A stretch of DNA of 13,407 nucleotides, taken from Spirochaetales bacterium (GTDB lineage: Bacteria > Spirochaetota > Spirochaetia > Treponematales > UBA12059). Under the pieces are notes generated by a model that worked only from the letters and a program-made list of their open reading frames with translations, was not told where the DNA came from and did no database searches. Within the stretch, counting starts at the first letter, position 1. Every line of letters starts with the position of its first letter. Below, in pieces: positions 7,931 to 13,407 of the stretch. The position numbers and the translations under genes were made by a program. Where the stretch lies: the NCBI GenBank assembly GCA_004525355.1, contig SPCK01000021.1, positions 1 to 13,407 of the forward strand, in the 5' to 3' direction.

Positions 7931-8221
7931 TCAAAGTGTAAGGACCTTCGCCACATCTTCAGCCTGGACGCCGAACAGGCGCTTGAACGCATCGATCGTG
8001 TCAAGCGATGTGCCCGCCTTCTCATTGAAGTATGCCGCAAAGGGTTGGAAATCAGCATCGTCCCGGGAGAAGAGAGACGAGGCGAAAGCTGCCCGATACA
8101 GCCCCTCTCTCGCGAGTGCCATCGTATCGAGTTTTCCGTACTTGGCGCGCGCCTTGCCGTCTACGAGCGCCTTCGAGCCTTCGTACCCTATCGTGAACAT
8201 CAAATCTTCCCTGGATATCAA
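7931..8221 (-). CDS. uncharacterised small protein, possibly continued by +1 frameshift
   Basis: I do not recognise this 96-residue soluble protein. The start is uncertain. TTG 8221 lies four bases after a strong GGAGGT; ATG 8200 has a weaker GGGAAG, and an ATG at 8314 would begin close behind the rubredoxin stop. The sequence has a compact N-terminal block FTIGYEGSKALVDGKARAKYG, an alpha-helical middle and ends FGVQAEDVAKVLTL. There is no signal peptide, membrane segment or cysteine cluster. The stop is in the context CTT TGA. In the +1 frame, the next 24 codons (to a stop at 7858) read DPVVLEGRNGFF and then LNVDGLEIPIAT, which look protein-like. The gene may thus be frameshifted, or use recoding, or the match may be chance. 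It follows rubredoxin on the same strand, 112 bases away, and may belong to that operon. Confidence 0.6.
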   Translation of the reverse strand: MISREDLMFTIGYEGSKALVDGKARAKYGKLDTMALAREGLYRAAFASSLFSRDDADFQPFAAYFNEKAGTSLDTIDAFKRLFGVQAEDVAKVLTL

Positions 8222-8333
8222 CGTGACCTCCGAGAAATGACCGGATCCGACCAATCGGCAGGATCCGGTATCATGATACATCGTTGCGCCGTCAGGATAC
8301 AACGAGCGGCGCATAAGTCCCGCGCCGGTTTAT

Positions 8334-8495
8334 TCAGTCCGCCAGGCTGAAACTGCCCTTGTCGGCACCGCACACGGGACATATCCAATCGTCCGGCAGG
8401 GCTTCGAAGGACGTGCCAGCGGCGATCTTGGCATCTGGATCGCCTACGGCGGGGTCATAGATGTAGCCGCATACGTCGCAAACGTATTTCTTCAT
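8334..8495 (-). CDS. rubredoxin
   Basis: This is a 53-residue rubredoxin, a cytoplasmic one-electron carrier with a single iron bound by four cysteines. The two ligand pairs are plain: CDVCGY near the N-terminus and CPVCGADK near the C-terminus. The family core [24 protein letters not shown] lies between them, in overlapping short blocks: [16 protein letters not shown] and LPDDW. Length is typical. The ATG at 8495 is preceded by GAGGAG six bases upstream. It is the third gene of the rubrerythrin-superoxide reductase set, 95 bases after the reductase stop, and probably passes electrons to both enzymes. No separate promoter is evident in that gap. Confidence 0.97.
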   Translation of the reverse strand: MKKYVCDVCGYIYDPAVGDPDAKIAAGTSFEALPDDWICPVCGADKGSFSLAD

Positions 8496-8590
8496 GCGAG
8501 TCTCCTCGTTATAGAGCCGTAACCCTGTTTCAAGGGCGACAGCCCGTTCATCCCCTGCATACGCGGGGACAGCTCACGAAAGATCGACGA

Positions 8591-8971
8591 TCAGGCGTCG
8601 GCTCGCCAAAGTCCGTGCAGATTGCAGTATTCGCGGGCAAACACCTTGGTCGCCTTGACACGGAATTCAGCCTCGGGTCTATCGCCAGGTTTCAGGTGGA
8701 CGCGATGCACGGCACCGTTGGCGACAAGCTCTATCCACTCGATATAGTGCTTCTCTTCCATGGGATGGGCTACCGCACCTACGACTACGCGCCAGCCATC
8801 GGCGGTCTTTTCGATAACGGGAACATGCTTTTCCTTGGCTGCGTCGGTGGTATTCTCCTTGAGAAGCTTCATCGGCTGGCCGCAGCACACAAGCTCCCCT
8901 TCGCCTGCATGCAGTACTTCGACGATATTGCCGCAAAGTTCGCACTTGTAAACCTGCATCGTTTGAGTCAT
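8591..8971 (-). CDS. dfx: superoxide reductase (desulfoferrodoxin, two-iron type)
   Basis: This 126-residue enzyme reduces superoxide to hydrogen peroxide in the cytoplasm, without making oxygen, which suits anaerobes. An N-terminal desulforedoxin-like domain has the centre I iron ligands C10, C13, C29 and C30. The catalytic domain has the centre II ligands H49, H69, H75, C116 and H119, plus E47 in the conserved block [10 protein letters not shown]. Every ligand is at the canonical desulfoferrodoxin number. The start is ATG 8971, with AAGGAG six bases upstream; a longer in-frame start at 9076 lies inside rubrerythrin and is rejected. Only 10 bases separate it from the rubrerythrin stop, so the two are surely co-transcribed. 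The peroxide product would be removed by the neighbouring rubrerythrin, with electrons from rubredoxin. Confidence 0.97.
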   Translation of the reverse strand: MTQTMQVYKCELCGNIVEVLHAGEGELVCCGQPMKLLKENTTDAAKEKHVPVIEKTADGWRVVVGAVAHPMEEKHYIEWIELVANGAVHRVHLKPGDRPEAEFRVKATKVFAREYCNLHGLWRADA

Positions 8972-8981
8972 ATACGTCTCC

Positions 8982-9557
8982 TTACCAATTCTCGCCGAGA
9001 ATCTCGAAATAGGCCTGAGGATGCGCGCATGCGGGACAAGCCTTGGGCGCCTCGACGCCTTCATACAAGTAGCCACAATTGAGGCAGCGCCAGGTTACCG
9101 ACTTTTCCCGCTTGAATGTCTTTCCGGCCAGCACGTTCGCGCGCAGGGCTTCGTATCGCTTTGCATGCTGCTTTTCAGCCACGGCGATGGACTCGAATAC
9201 CGTCGCGACGGCATCCAGGCCTTCCTCGCGAGCCTTCTTGGCAAACCCAGGATACATTTCCTTCCATTCATGGTTCTCGCCGCCAGCCGCCTCGAGCAAA
9301 TTCTCCGCGGTCGTTCCTACCGGTCCGGCGGGGAAGGTACCCGTTATGGTGATCTCGCCGCCCTCCATCAGCTTGAACAGACGCTTGGCATGTTCCTTTT
9401 CCTGGTTTGAGGTCTCTTCAAATACAGCCATGATCTGTATGAGGCCCTCTTCCTTGGCCTTGCTTGCAAAGTATGTATATCTATTGCGTGCCTGAGACTC
9501 GCCAGCGAAAGCCGCCATCAAGTTCTTTTCGGTCTGCGTTCCTTTGAGACTTTTCAT
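8982..9557 (-). CDS. rbr: rubrerythrin
   Basis: Rubrerythrin is a cytoplasmic non-haem peroxidase that reduces hydrogen peroxide in anaerobes. The 191-residue protein has the ferritin-like diiron domain with E20 (GESQARNRY), E53 and H56 (EKEH), E94 and E97 ([12 protein letters not shown]), and E128/H131 (EKQH). The C-terminal rubredoxin domain has C158, C161, C174 and C177, ending in FEILGENW. These positions match the well-known Desulfovibrio protein almost exactly. ATG 9557 is chosen, with AAGGAG five bases upstream; a GTG two codons earlier would overlap that ribosome site. It is first of the set rubrerythrin, superoxide reductase, rubredoxin, and has a strong promoter and a structured leader upstream. 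Confidence 0.98.
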   Translation of the reverse strand: MKSLKGTQTEKNLMAAFAGESQARNRYTYFASKAKEEGLIQIMAVFEETSNQEKEHAKRLFKLMEGGEITITGTFPAGPVGTTAENLLEAAGGENHEWKEMYPGFAKKAREEGLDAVATVFESIAVAEKQHAKRYEALRANVLAGKTFKREKSVTWRCLNCGYLYEGVEAPKACPACAHPQAYFEILGENW

Positions 9558-9576
9558 ATCCACTCCTTATTTATGA

Positions 9577-9600
9577 GATCTCTCCCCAACCGGGGAGATC
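9577..9600 (-). promoter_or_regulatory. inverted repeat just upstream of the rubrerythrin ribosome site
   Basis: TCTCCCC (9581-9587) and GGGGAGA (9592-9598) form a perfect 7-bp stem around a four-base loop, flanked by GATC on the left and TC on the right. In the minus-strand RNA the hairpin ends about ten bases before AAGGAG. It could stabilise the leader, tune translation, or be a protein operator. It does not resemble the AT-rich PerR or Fur boxes. Confidence 0.5.
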
Positions 9601-9605
9601 CAGAA

Positions 9606-9650
9606 ATGATTCCCGGATCGGTATTCCATGCATGCAGACGACCGAATCAT
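9606..9650 (-). promoter_or_regulatory. second inverted repeat in the rubrerythrin leader
   Basis: ATGATTC (9606-9612) and GAATCAT (9644-9650) can pair as a 7-bp outer stem, with further CGGT/ACCG pairing possible inside and the palindrome CATGCATG (9628-9635) in the loop. It lies between the promoter and the first hairpin. Function is not known. Confidence 0.35.
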
Positions 9651-9670
9651 CTCCTGTCAGCTATCTACCC

Positions 9671-9699
9671 ATTATAACCAGACGGGGGGATTATATCAA
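9671..9699 (-). promoter_or_regulatory. strong sigma-70-like promoter of the rubrerythrin operon
   Basis: On the minus strand TTGATA (9694-9699) and a perfect TATAAT (9671-9676) are separated by exactly 17 bases that include a C6 run. Transcription would start near 9664, giving a leader of about 107 bases before ATG 9557. A second TATAAT overlaps the -35 box at 9690-9695 but has no convincing -35 of its own. Confidence 0.75.
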
Positions 9700-9796
9700 A
9701 TTCCTAACAAAATATATCCCGTTGGCCTTTGCCCCGGGAGAGATTTGCAAGCGGCCATCCTTCATCCGGCGTAAGGTCCGGTGTGGAGGGTGTCCG

Positions 9797-10489
9797 ATGA
9801 AACGACAATTGTACGAACGTGCTACCGACGCTTACGCGAGCCGACCCGATATCAGGGAACGCATGGAACGTTCCGGCCCGCAGATCATGGCCGACTTCGA
9901 GTTGCTTGCCGCATTGCTGGGAACCGGTTCACGAGGCAAGGACGTGCGCACCCTCTCGAAAGAACTCCTTGAGAATCTCGACTTTTCCGCCGGCATCCCT
10001 GAGGCAGGGGCGCTTTCTGCGATATCCGGGATGGGAAACGCCAGAGCCTGCAGGGTAACGGCTGCACTGGAACTGGGAAGACGTTTCTATGGGCACCGGA
10101 ACCGTCGTATATCATGCCCCGAGGACGCATGGCACCTCGTGCGACACTTCGACGACCGCCGGCAGGAGCGGTTCCTCTGCTGTTCGCTGAACGGTGCAAA
10201 CGATGTCATGGACGTACGGGTTATCACAATCGGTCTTGTCAACAGGACTATAGTCCATCCACGGGAAATATTCGCCGAGGCGGTCGCCGCACGGGCCTGC
10301 GCGATCATCGTGGCCCACAACCACCCCAGCGGTAGGCTGGAAGCGTCGCCGGAAGACATGGACATAACCACGCGCCTTGCGGAAGCCGGAGAGCTCCTGG
10401 GGATACCCCTGCTGGACCACATCATCTTCTCCCAGGAAGGCTACACAAGCATGGTTGAGGCAGGGCAAATGGAGGTTCGGCATAGTTGA
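9797..10489 (+). CDS. radC: RadC-family JAB/MPN-domain protein
   Basis: RadC proteins are widely conserved and were first linked to DNA repair, though their biochemical role is still unclear. The 230-residue protein has an N-terminal helix-hairpin-helix region (about residues 30-90, with LLAALLGTGSRGKDV and ISGMGNARACRV) and a C-terminal JAB metalloprotease-like domain. The metal motif is HNHPSG (H174, H176, with S178) followed by the Asp of SPED (D187). The family tail LLDHIIFSQEGY is present. ATG 9797 has GGAGGG six bases upstream; the in-frame start at 9632 adds 55 residues with no RadC resemblance and is rejected. It is divergent from the rubrerythrin operon. A diverged copy of its C-terminal part is found about 0.9 kb downstream. 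Confidence 0.95.
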   Translation: MKRQLYERATDAYASRPDIRERMERSGPQIMADFELLAALLGTGSRGKDVRTLSKELLENLDFSAGIPEAGALSAISGMGNARACRVTAALELGRRFYGHRNRRISCPEDAWHLVRHFDDRRQERFLCCSLNGANDVMDVRVITIGLVNRTIVHPREIFAEAVAARACAIIVAHNHPSGRLEASPEDMDITTRLAEAGELLGIPLLDHIIFSQEGYTSMVEAGQMEVRHS

Positions 10490-10632
10490 CGAAGAACTAC
10501 ATGGCCGGTATATGCACCTTGTTTTTACAGCACTCATAGAGCGCTCCATGCATATCTACGAAATAGGCAGCGCATGGATAGCTTGCCATAGATGCCGAAT
10601 ACCGAGTACTGCTCGAGCGGCGGCTTGCGCGA

Positions 10633-11112
10633 CTATGGAAGCGGTTTCCAATCGCGGACAAGTAACTGGGCTTGCTCGATTTGCGCTGACGTCATCTCGC
10701 TAGCAACGGAATTCCTCATCTTGATCGCCCTATTTTGTGTCGACTTGTCTGAGGAGCAAATGGCCGCCAGGTTGAACCAGTAATAGCTCAGGACGGTGTC
10801 GGCATGGACGTCGAAACCGCCGGAATACATCATGCCTAGAGCCAATTGGGCATCGACGAGACCCCGATCGGCCGCTTCATGGTACCATCGCACAGATTCC
10901 TCGGCGTTTCTCGGTATGTCTTCGCCTGATGAATACATTTCGGCAAGCCTTAACTGCACCTGCGCGTTTCCCTGGCCAGCGAGTGAAAGCCAGATATCCA
11001 TCGCCATCTCGTATTCGCCGTTATCGTACGCCTCGTTGGCATCGGCCAGAGGGTCACCAACAGCCGCGATTAATCCCATCACGGCGAAAGCGGTGAAAAG
11101 TCTGATTTTCAT
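10633..11112 (-). CDS. small exported Sel1-repeat protein
   Basis: This 159-residue protein has an N-terminal signal peptide (basic MKIR, hydrophobic to about residue 18, likely cleaved around VG-DPLADA). Two 36-residue Sel1-like repeats follow, at about 48-83 and 84-119, with the typical AxxxLAxMYxxG and WYHEAADRG features; a helical tail ends at DWKPLP. Such solenoids bind proteins, usually in the periplasm or envelope. The partner is unknown here. ATG 11112 has AGGAGG five bases upstream. An in-frame extension to 11526 lies antisense to the radC remnant and is rejected. A TTGACA-type promoter sits about 150 bases upstream. The gene stands alone on its strand, convergent with radC, in a stretch that becomes clearly AT-rich upstream. 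Confidence 0.85.
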   Translation of the reverse strand: MKIRLFTAFAVMGLIAAVGDPLADANEAYDNGEYEMAMDIWLSLAGQGNAQVQLRLAEMYSSGEDIPRNAEESVRWYHEAADRGLVDAQLALGMMYSGGFDVHADTVLSYYWFNLAAICSSDKSTQNRAIKMRNSVASEMTSAQIEQAQLLVRDWKPLP

Positions 11113-11259
11113 GCTCGCCTCCTGCATTGTTCCAAATTGTGGATAGTTATTTCCTGGCCGGCCTGACAGGGTGGTATAAAACCGCCCGCTGTTGCATTGA
11201 TTTTCCTCTACACCGAACAGAGCTATCAACATATCTATCTGTAAACGCTGTAAAAATAT

Positions 11260-11288
11260 ATTCTTAACCTCAAAAATATTTCTGTCAA
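11260..11288 (-). promoter_or_regulatory. candidate promoter of the Sel1-repeat gene
   Basis: A consensus TTGACA (11283-11288 on the minus strand) is followed after 17 bases by AAGAAT (11260-11265), four of six matches to TATAAT. The AT-rich surroundings fit a promoter. It implies a leader of about 140 bases, which is long. Confidence 0.5.
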
Positions 11289-11347
11289 TTGAAATAGCAA
11301 AATGTTTCCAGATTCGAAAAATCCTGGACATGAAAGGACAATGGAAA

Positions 11348-11494
11348 CACAACCATTTGCTCGATAGGCTGTATGCGTCGCCGCAGAACAAGGACATAAG
11401 CACTCGGCTCGCCGAGTTCGGTAACCAGTGTAGCGTCTCCCTCCTGCACCACATCATCTTCTCGCCAGATGGCCATGGCAGAATGGGGGGGGGC
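11348..11494 (+). pseudogene. decayed C-terminal fragment of a radC paralogue
   Basis: Plus-strand translation from 11348 aligns without gaps to RadC from H174 onward: HNH, RLxASP, DI, TRLAE, LL and HIIFS are shared, 23 of the first 39 residues identical by eye. The catalytic motif is broken: HNHPSG reads HNHLLD, and the SPED aspartate is Asn (SPQN). Homology begins exactly at HNH; the preceding bases are AT-rich and bear no RadC resemblance, and an in-frame stop lies at 11294. The fragment lacks the helix-hairpin-helix half and any ribosome site, and the frame runs on into the downstream hairpin, so I take it as a relic of a duplicated or mobile-element-borne radC rather than a gene. Confidence 0.8.
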
Positions 11495-11525
11495 GGGTTT
11501 CCTGCATCCGCATTAGCGATAAACA

Positions 11526-11560
11526 AGCAGGGGACGGATCCCCGTGATCCGTCCCCTGCT
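11526..11560 (-). terminator. perfect 15-bp hairpin downstream of the oxoamine synthase gene
   Basis: The arms AGCAGGGGACGGATC (11526-11540) and GATCCGTCCCCTGCT (11546-11560) pair perfectly around a five-base loop. On the minus strand it lies 24 bases after the stop at 11585 and is followed by TTGTTTAT, a weak U-tract, so intrinsic termination is plausible. The GGGGACGG palindromic core also resembles dispersed REP-type intergenic repeats. Confidence 0.65.
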
Positions 11561-11584
11561 CCATCCAGTGAATGCTCCGTGGAC

Positions 11585-12766
11585 CTATTTAATTAGGCCG
11601 AATTTCCTGCCGACCGTGGCAAAAATATCCAGCGCGTGCTGGAGCTGCTCCATGCTATGCGTAGCCATGTAGCTGGTACGCAGCAAGGCCATGCCCTGGG
11701 GAACGGCGGGCGAAACGACTGGATTGGTATACAAACCGGCCTCGAACAGCGCCTTCCAGAATCCGAAGCAGGTCATGTCATCGCCGATAATGACCGGAAT
11801 GATTGGCGTCTGGGTCGGCCCGATGTTGAAACCGAGCTCCCGGAAGCCCTTCATCATGAAATGAGCGTTCTCCCAAAGCTTCTGCACGTGCTCGGGCTCG
11901 TTCTCCATGATGTCCAAGGCGGCCATGGCAGCCATCAAGTTGGGAGCCGGTAGCGATGCGGAAAAAATGAAGCTTCGGGCCGTATGCCTGATCCAGTTGA
12001 TGACATCCTTTTGTCCGGCCACGAAACCGCCCAGCGAGGCGAAGCTCTTGGAGAACGTACCCATGGTAAGATCCACCTCGTTGACCAGACCGAAGTGCGC
12101 CGCGGTACCGCGTCCACCGCCCAGTATGCCGATGGAGTGGGCATCGTCCACGTAGAGCCTGGCCCCGCGCTTCTTGCAAATGGTGACGAGTTTCGGCAGG
12201 TCGACGATATCGCCCCCCATGGAAAACACGCCGTCGACAACCACGAGCTTGCCCTGGTCGTCGGACGTCTTCTCGAGCATGCGATCCAGCTGGTCAAGGT
12301 CGCCATGGACAAAGCGCTTCATCTCGCCCAAGCCGAGGCGGCAGGCGTCCACGATGGATGCGTGATCGTCCTTGTCCACGAAAACGACATCGTTACGGCC
12401 GAGCAGCGACGAGATGGCGCCCAAGTTGGTTTGCATCCCCGTCGAGAACACGATGGCGTCGTCTTGTCCCATGAAGGCGGCGAGGCGCTTCTCAAGCTCC
12501 ATGTGGATCTTCAGCGTGCCGTTGAGGAAGCGGCTGCCAGTACAAGATGGGCCGTAGACCTCGATGGCCTTGATGGCGGCCTCGCGTACCTTGGGGTGGG
12601 TCGTCAACCCGAGGTAATTATTCGAGCCGATCATGAGGACGCGTCGGCCATTGACCGTTACTTCCGTTCCCTCGGTATTGTCCAAGGGTTGGAAGTATGG
12701 GTAGATGCCCTTGGCTATGGCCTGCTTGTCCAGGTCAAAGTCAAAGCATTTCTGAAAAATGTCCAT
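11585..12766 (-). CDS. alpha-oxoamine synthase, serine palmitoyltransferase-like
   Basis: This 393-residue cytoplasmic enzyme belongs to the fold-type I PLP alpha-oxoamine synthases, which condense an amino acid with an acyl-CoA and release CO2. Landmarks are GSNNYLGL near residue 47, the TGSRFLNGT block near 95, the DDHASIVD histidine near 138, VDDAHSIG near 206 and the PLP lysine K240 in GTFSKSFASLGG. The GTFSKSF form, the N-terminal GIYPYFQ and the tail SPAVPQGMALLRTSYMATH resemble Bacteroidetes serine palmitoyltransferases, as I recall them, more than BioF or glycine C-acetyltransferase (TLGKALG). If so, it makes 3-ketosphinganine for sphingolipids. The alternative is a 2-amino-3-ketobutyrate ligase-like enzyme. 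ATG 12766 has AAGGAG five bases upstream. No sphingolipid partner gene is in the window. Family assignment is firm; substrate is inference. Confidence 0.9.
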   Translation of the reverse strand: MDIFQKCFDFDLDKQAIAKGIYPYFQPLDNTEGTEVTVNGRRVLMIGSNNYLGLTTHPKVREAAIKAIEVYGPSCTGSRFLNGTLKIHMELEKRLAAFMGQDDAIVFSTGMQTNLGAISSLLGRNDVVFVDKDDHASIVDACRLGLGEMKRFVHGDLDQLDRMLEKTSDDQGKLVVVDGVFSMGGDIVDLPKLVTICKKRGARLYVDDAHSIGILGGGRGTAAHFGLVNEVDLTMGTFSKSFASLGGFVAGQKDVINWIRHTARSFIFSASLPAPNLMAAMAALDIMENEPEHVQKLWENAHFMMKGFRELGFNIGPTQTPIIPVIIGDDMTCFGFWKALFEAGLYTNPVVSPAVPQGMALLRTSYMATHSMEQLQHALDIFATVGRKFGLIK

Positions 12767-13004
12767 GAGGACTCCTTTTCCGCACCTCGGTTGGGTCCGG
12801 GTACGGATAGTCCGGCCCTTCTCGAGCCGTAGATGTTATATCCCATGACGAGTTGAACAAGTCCGGGATTTGCCTGAATCGGGTAGCTGCTTACTGCATA
12901 CCCGAGCCACGCAGGCGCCGCTCACGCAATGGAACTCGGCGCGCTACGATACAGCGGCTCCCCCCCCACGGGGAATACCGCCACCAAGAAAGTGTATGCT
13001 CTTG

Positions 13005-13018
13005 GACCGAAATCGGTC
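13005..13018. repeat. short inverted repeat after the transporter gene
   Basis: GACCGA (13005-13010) and TCGGTC (13013-13018) form a dyad nine bases past the transporter stop. There is no U-tract on the minus strand, so it is not a typical terminator. Apart from this and the ribosome site of the synthase gene, I see nothing clear in the 260-base gap 12767-13026. Confidence 0.35.
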
Positions 13019-13026
13019 AAGCTCCA

Positions 13027-13407
13027 TCAAACGTCCAGGGACTCCCTTCCCTTACCAGTAAGGTAGATCGCGGGTAGGCTGAGAATGGTTACGGCTCCCT
13101 TGATTGCCACGTTGAACCAGACGATTTGCCATACTTCGGCCGCCGGCATGCCAAATCCCAGCCCGAATGCCAGCCAACAAAAAATCACGCTATCCAGTGG
13201 TACGCTGACAGCGTTGGATGCCAATACCCTGGACCACTGGAACCGCCGCGTCACCTTGACCGTCCACAGATGGTATACCTCGGTGTCGACCAGTTCGCTG
13301 AATACTTCGGCGACGATACTCGCAATGACGATGGTCCATGCAGGCGCGAGAACTCGTGCAAATGCGTCGTTCATCGATACACCTGCGCCCTCCCATATCG
13401 ACCACGA
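13027..13407 (-). CDS. VUT-family (YhhQ-like) transporter, C-terminal part, cut by window edge
   Basis: The frame is open from the window end and stops at 13027, giving the last 126 residues of an integral membrane protein. Visible membrane segments are TIVIASIVAEVF, NAVSVPLDSVIFCWLAFGLG and IVWFNVAIKGAVTILSLPAIY. The block SELVDTEVYH, then the Arg-rich loop and SNAVSVPLDSVIF, match the VUT/YhhQ family (usual length about 200-230 residues), whose studied members import queuosine precursors such as preQ0. The true start is beyond the window; the ATG at 13374 is internal, since the frame reads on through SWSIWEGAGVS. Substrate is not shown by the sequence here. It precedes the oxoamine synthase on the same strand with a 260-base gap, so a shared transcript is uncertain. 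Confidence 0.8.
   Translation of the reverse strand, partial: SWSIWEGAGVSMNDAFARVLAPAWTIVIASIVAEVFSELVDTEVYHLWTVKVTRRFQWSRVLASNAVSVPLDSVIFCWLAFGLGFGMPAAEVWQIVWFNVAIKGAVTILSLPAIYLTGKGRESLDV

Larger units (their letters stand above)
11113..11584. other. 472-base region without an intact gene
   Basis: From left to right: an AT-rich leader of the Sel1 gene (11113-11259), its putative promoter (11260-11288), a decayed radC C-terminus on the plus strand (11348-11494) ending in a nine-G tract (11485-11493), and a perfect 15-bp hairpin (11526-11560). Base composition changes sharply near 11330, from AT-rich to GC-rich. Confidence 0.7.

Noticed and set aside
7842..7949. Plus-strand protein-like run SRDWNLKSIDVQEKTVSAFQ after the cyclase
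   Set aside because: It lacks a start codon with a ribosome site and is the reverse of the possible +1-frame tail of the small minus-strand gene; only one of the two can be real and neither is proven.
8496..8590. Possible terminator or separate promoter between superoxide reductase and rubredoxin
   Set aside because: The only stems are 4-5 bp with large loops and no U-tract, and the one TATAAC box is 14 bases from its best -35 partner and abuts the ribosome site.
8972..9076. 35-residue N-terminal extension of superoxide reductase
   Set aside because: It overlaps the rubrerythrin coding end, and from ATG 8971 all iron ligands fall at canonical numbers.
9632..9796. 55-residue N-terminal extension of RadC
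   Set aside because: It has no RadC resemblance and runs across the divergent promoter region; ATG 9797 has GGAGGG at good spacing.
11113..11526. N-terminal extension of the Sel1-repeat protein to a start at 11526
   Set aside because: The extension is antisense to the radC relic, and ATG 11112 has an excellent ribosome site followed directly by a signal peptide.
11984..12832. Plus-strand open frame of about 282 codons opposite the oxoamine synthase
   Set aside because: Shadow frame of a strongly conserved PLP enzyme on the minus strand; no ribosome site or domain of its own.
12930..12985. GCGG...CCGC / CCCC...GGGG inverted repeat in the gap before the oxoamine synthase
   Set aside because: The stem is short, dominated by a C-run, and has no T-tract; I could not separate it from base-composition noise.
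1..13407. CRISPR arrays, tRNA or rRNA genes, complete insertion sequences
   Set aside because: No regularly spaced repeats, no cloverleaf-like or rRNA sequence and no transposase were seen on either strand.

Overview
The window (about 13.4 kb, GC clearly above 50 percent by eye) looks like chromosomal DNA of an obligately or mainly anaerobic Gram-negative-type bacterium. A spirochaete is my best guess. The reasons are an anaerobe-type oxygen defence set (rubrerythrin, superoxide reductase, rubredoxin), several lipoproteins with relaxed lipoboxes, a multidomain adenylate cyclase and a serine-palmitoyltransferase-like enzyme. The taxonomic guess is inference; no rRNA or tRNA gene is present to settle it.

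Layout. (1) 1-2838, minus strand: the N-terminal two thirds of radA (cut by the window edge) lies just downstream of a large lipoprotein with a von Willebrand A domain and a FlgO/CsgG-like tail. (2) 2966-7834, plus strand, divergent from the lipoprotein: a lipoprotein with the 5'-nucleotidase fold whose metal-binding residues are all replaced, then a 1036-residue membrane protein with the order sensor, HAMP, histidine-kinase-like, receiver-like, class III adenylate cyclase. The kinase-like part lacks its phospho-acceptor histidine and the receiver lacks its phospho-acceptor aspartate, while the cyclase residues are intact. This block is the most unusual part of the window: a catalytically dead surface nucleotidase beside a cyclase whose two-component modules look converted to non-phosphorylating sensor or relay domains. 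(3) 7858-9557, minus strand: rubrerythrin, superoxide reductase and rubredoxin, followed by a small uncharacterised protein that may continue past its stop codon by a +1 frameshift. A strong sigma-70-like promoter and a leader with inverted repeats precede rubrerythrin. (4) 9797-10489, plus strand: radC. (5) 10633-11112, minus strand: a small exported Sel1-repeat protein. Behind it, at 11348-11494 on the plus strand, lies a decayed copy of the radC catalytic C-terminus. (6) 11526-13407, minus strand: a serine-palmitoyltransferase-like alpha-oxoamine synthase ending in a 15-bp perfect hairpin, and the C-terminal part of a VUT-family (YhhQ-like) transporter cut by the window edge.

How it works together. 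Rubrerythrin removes peroxide and superoxide reductase removes superoxide, both fed electrons through rubredoxin; these three form one detoxification operon. The nucleotidase-like lipoprotein and the cyclase are co-directional, 113 bases apart, and could be a ligand receptor and its cAMP-producing effector; that link is inference. RadA and RadC are housekeeping recombination/repair-associated genes. Intergenic stretches are short. The only one above 300 bases (11113-11584) holds a promoter, the radC remnant, a nine-G tract and the hairpin. The 260-base gap 12767-13026 holds little beyond a Shine-Dalgarno sequence and a short inverted repeat.
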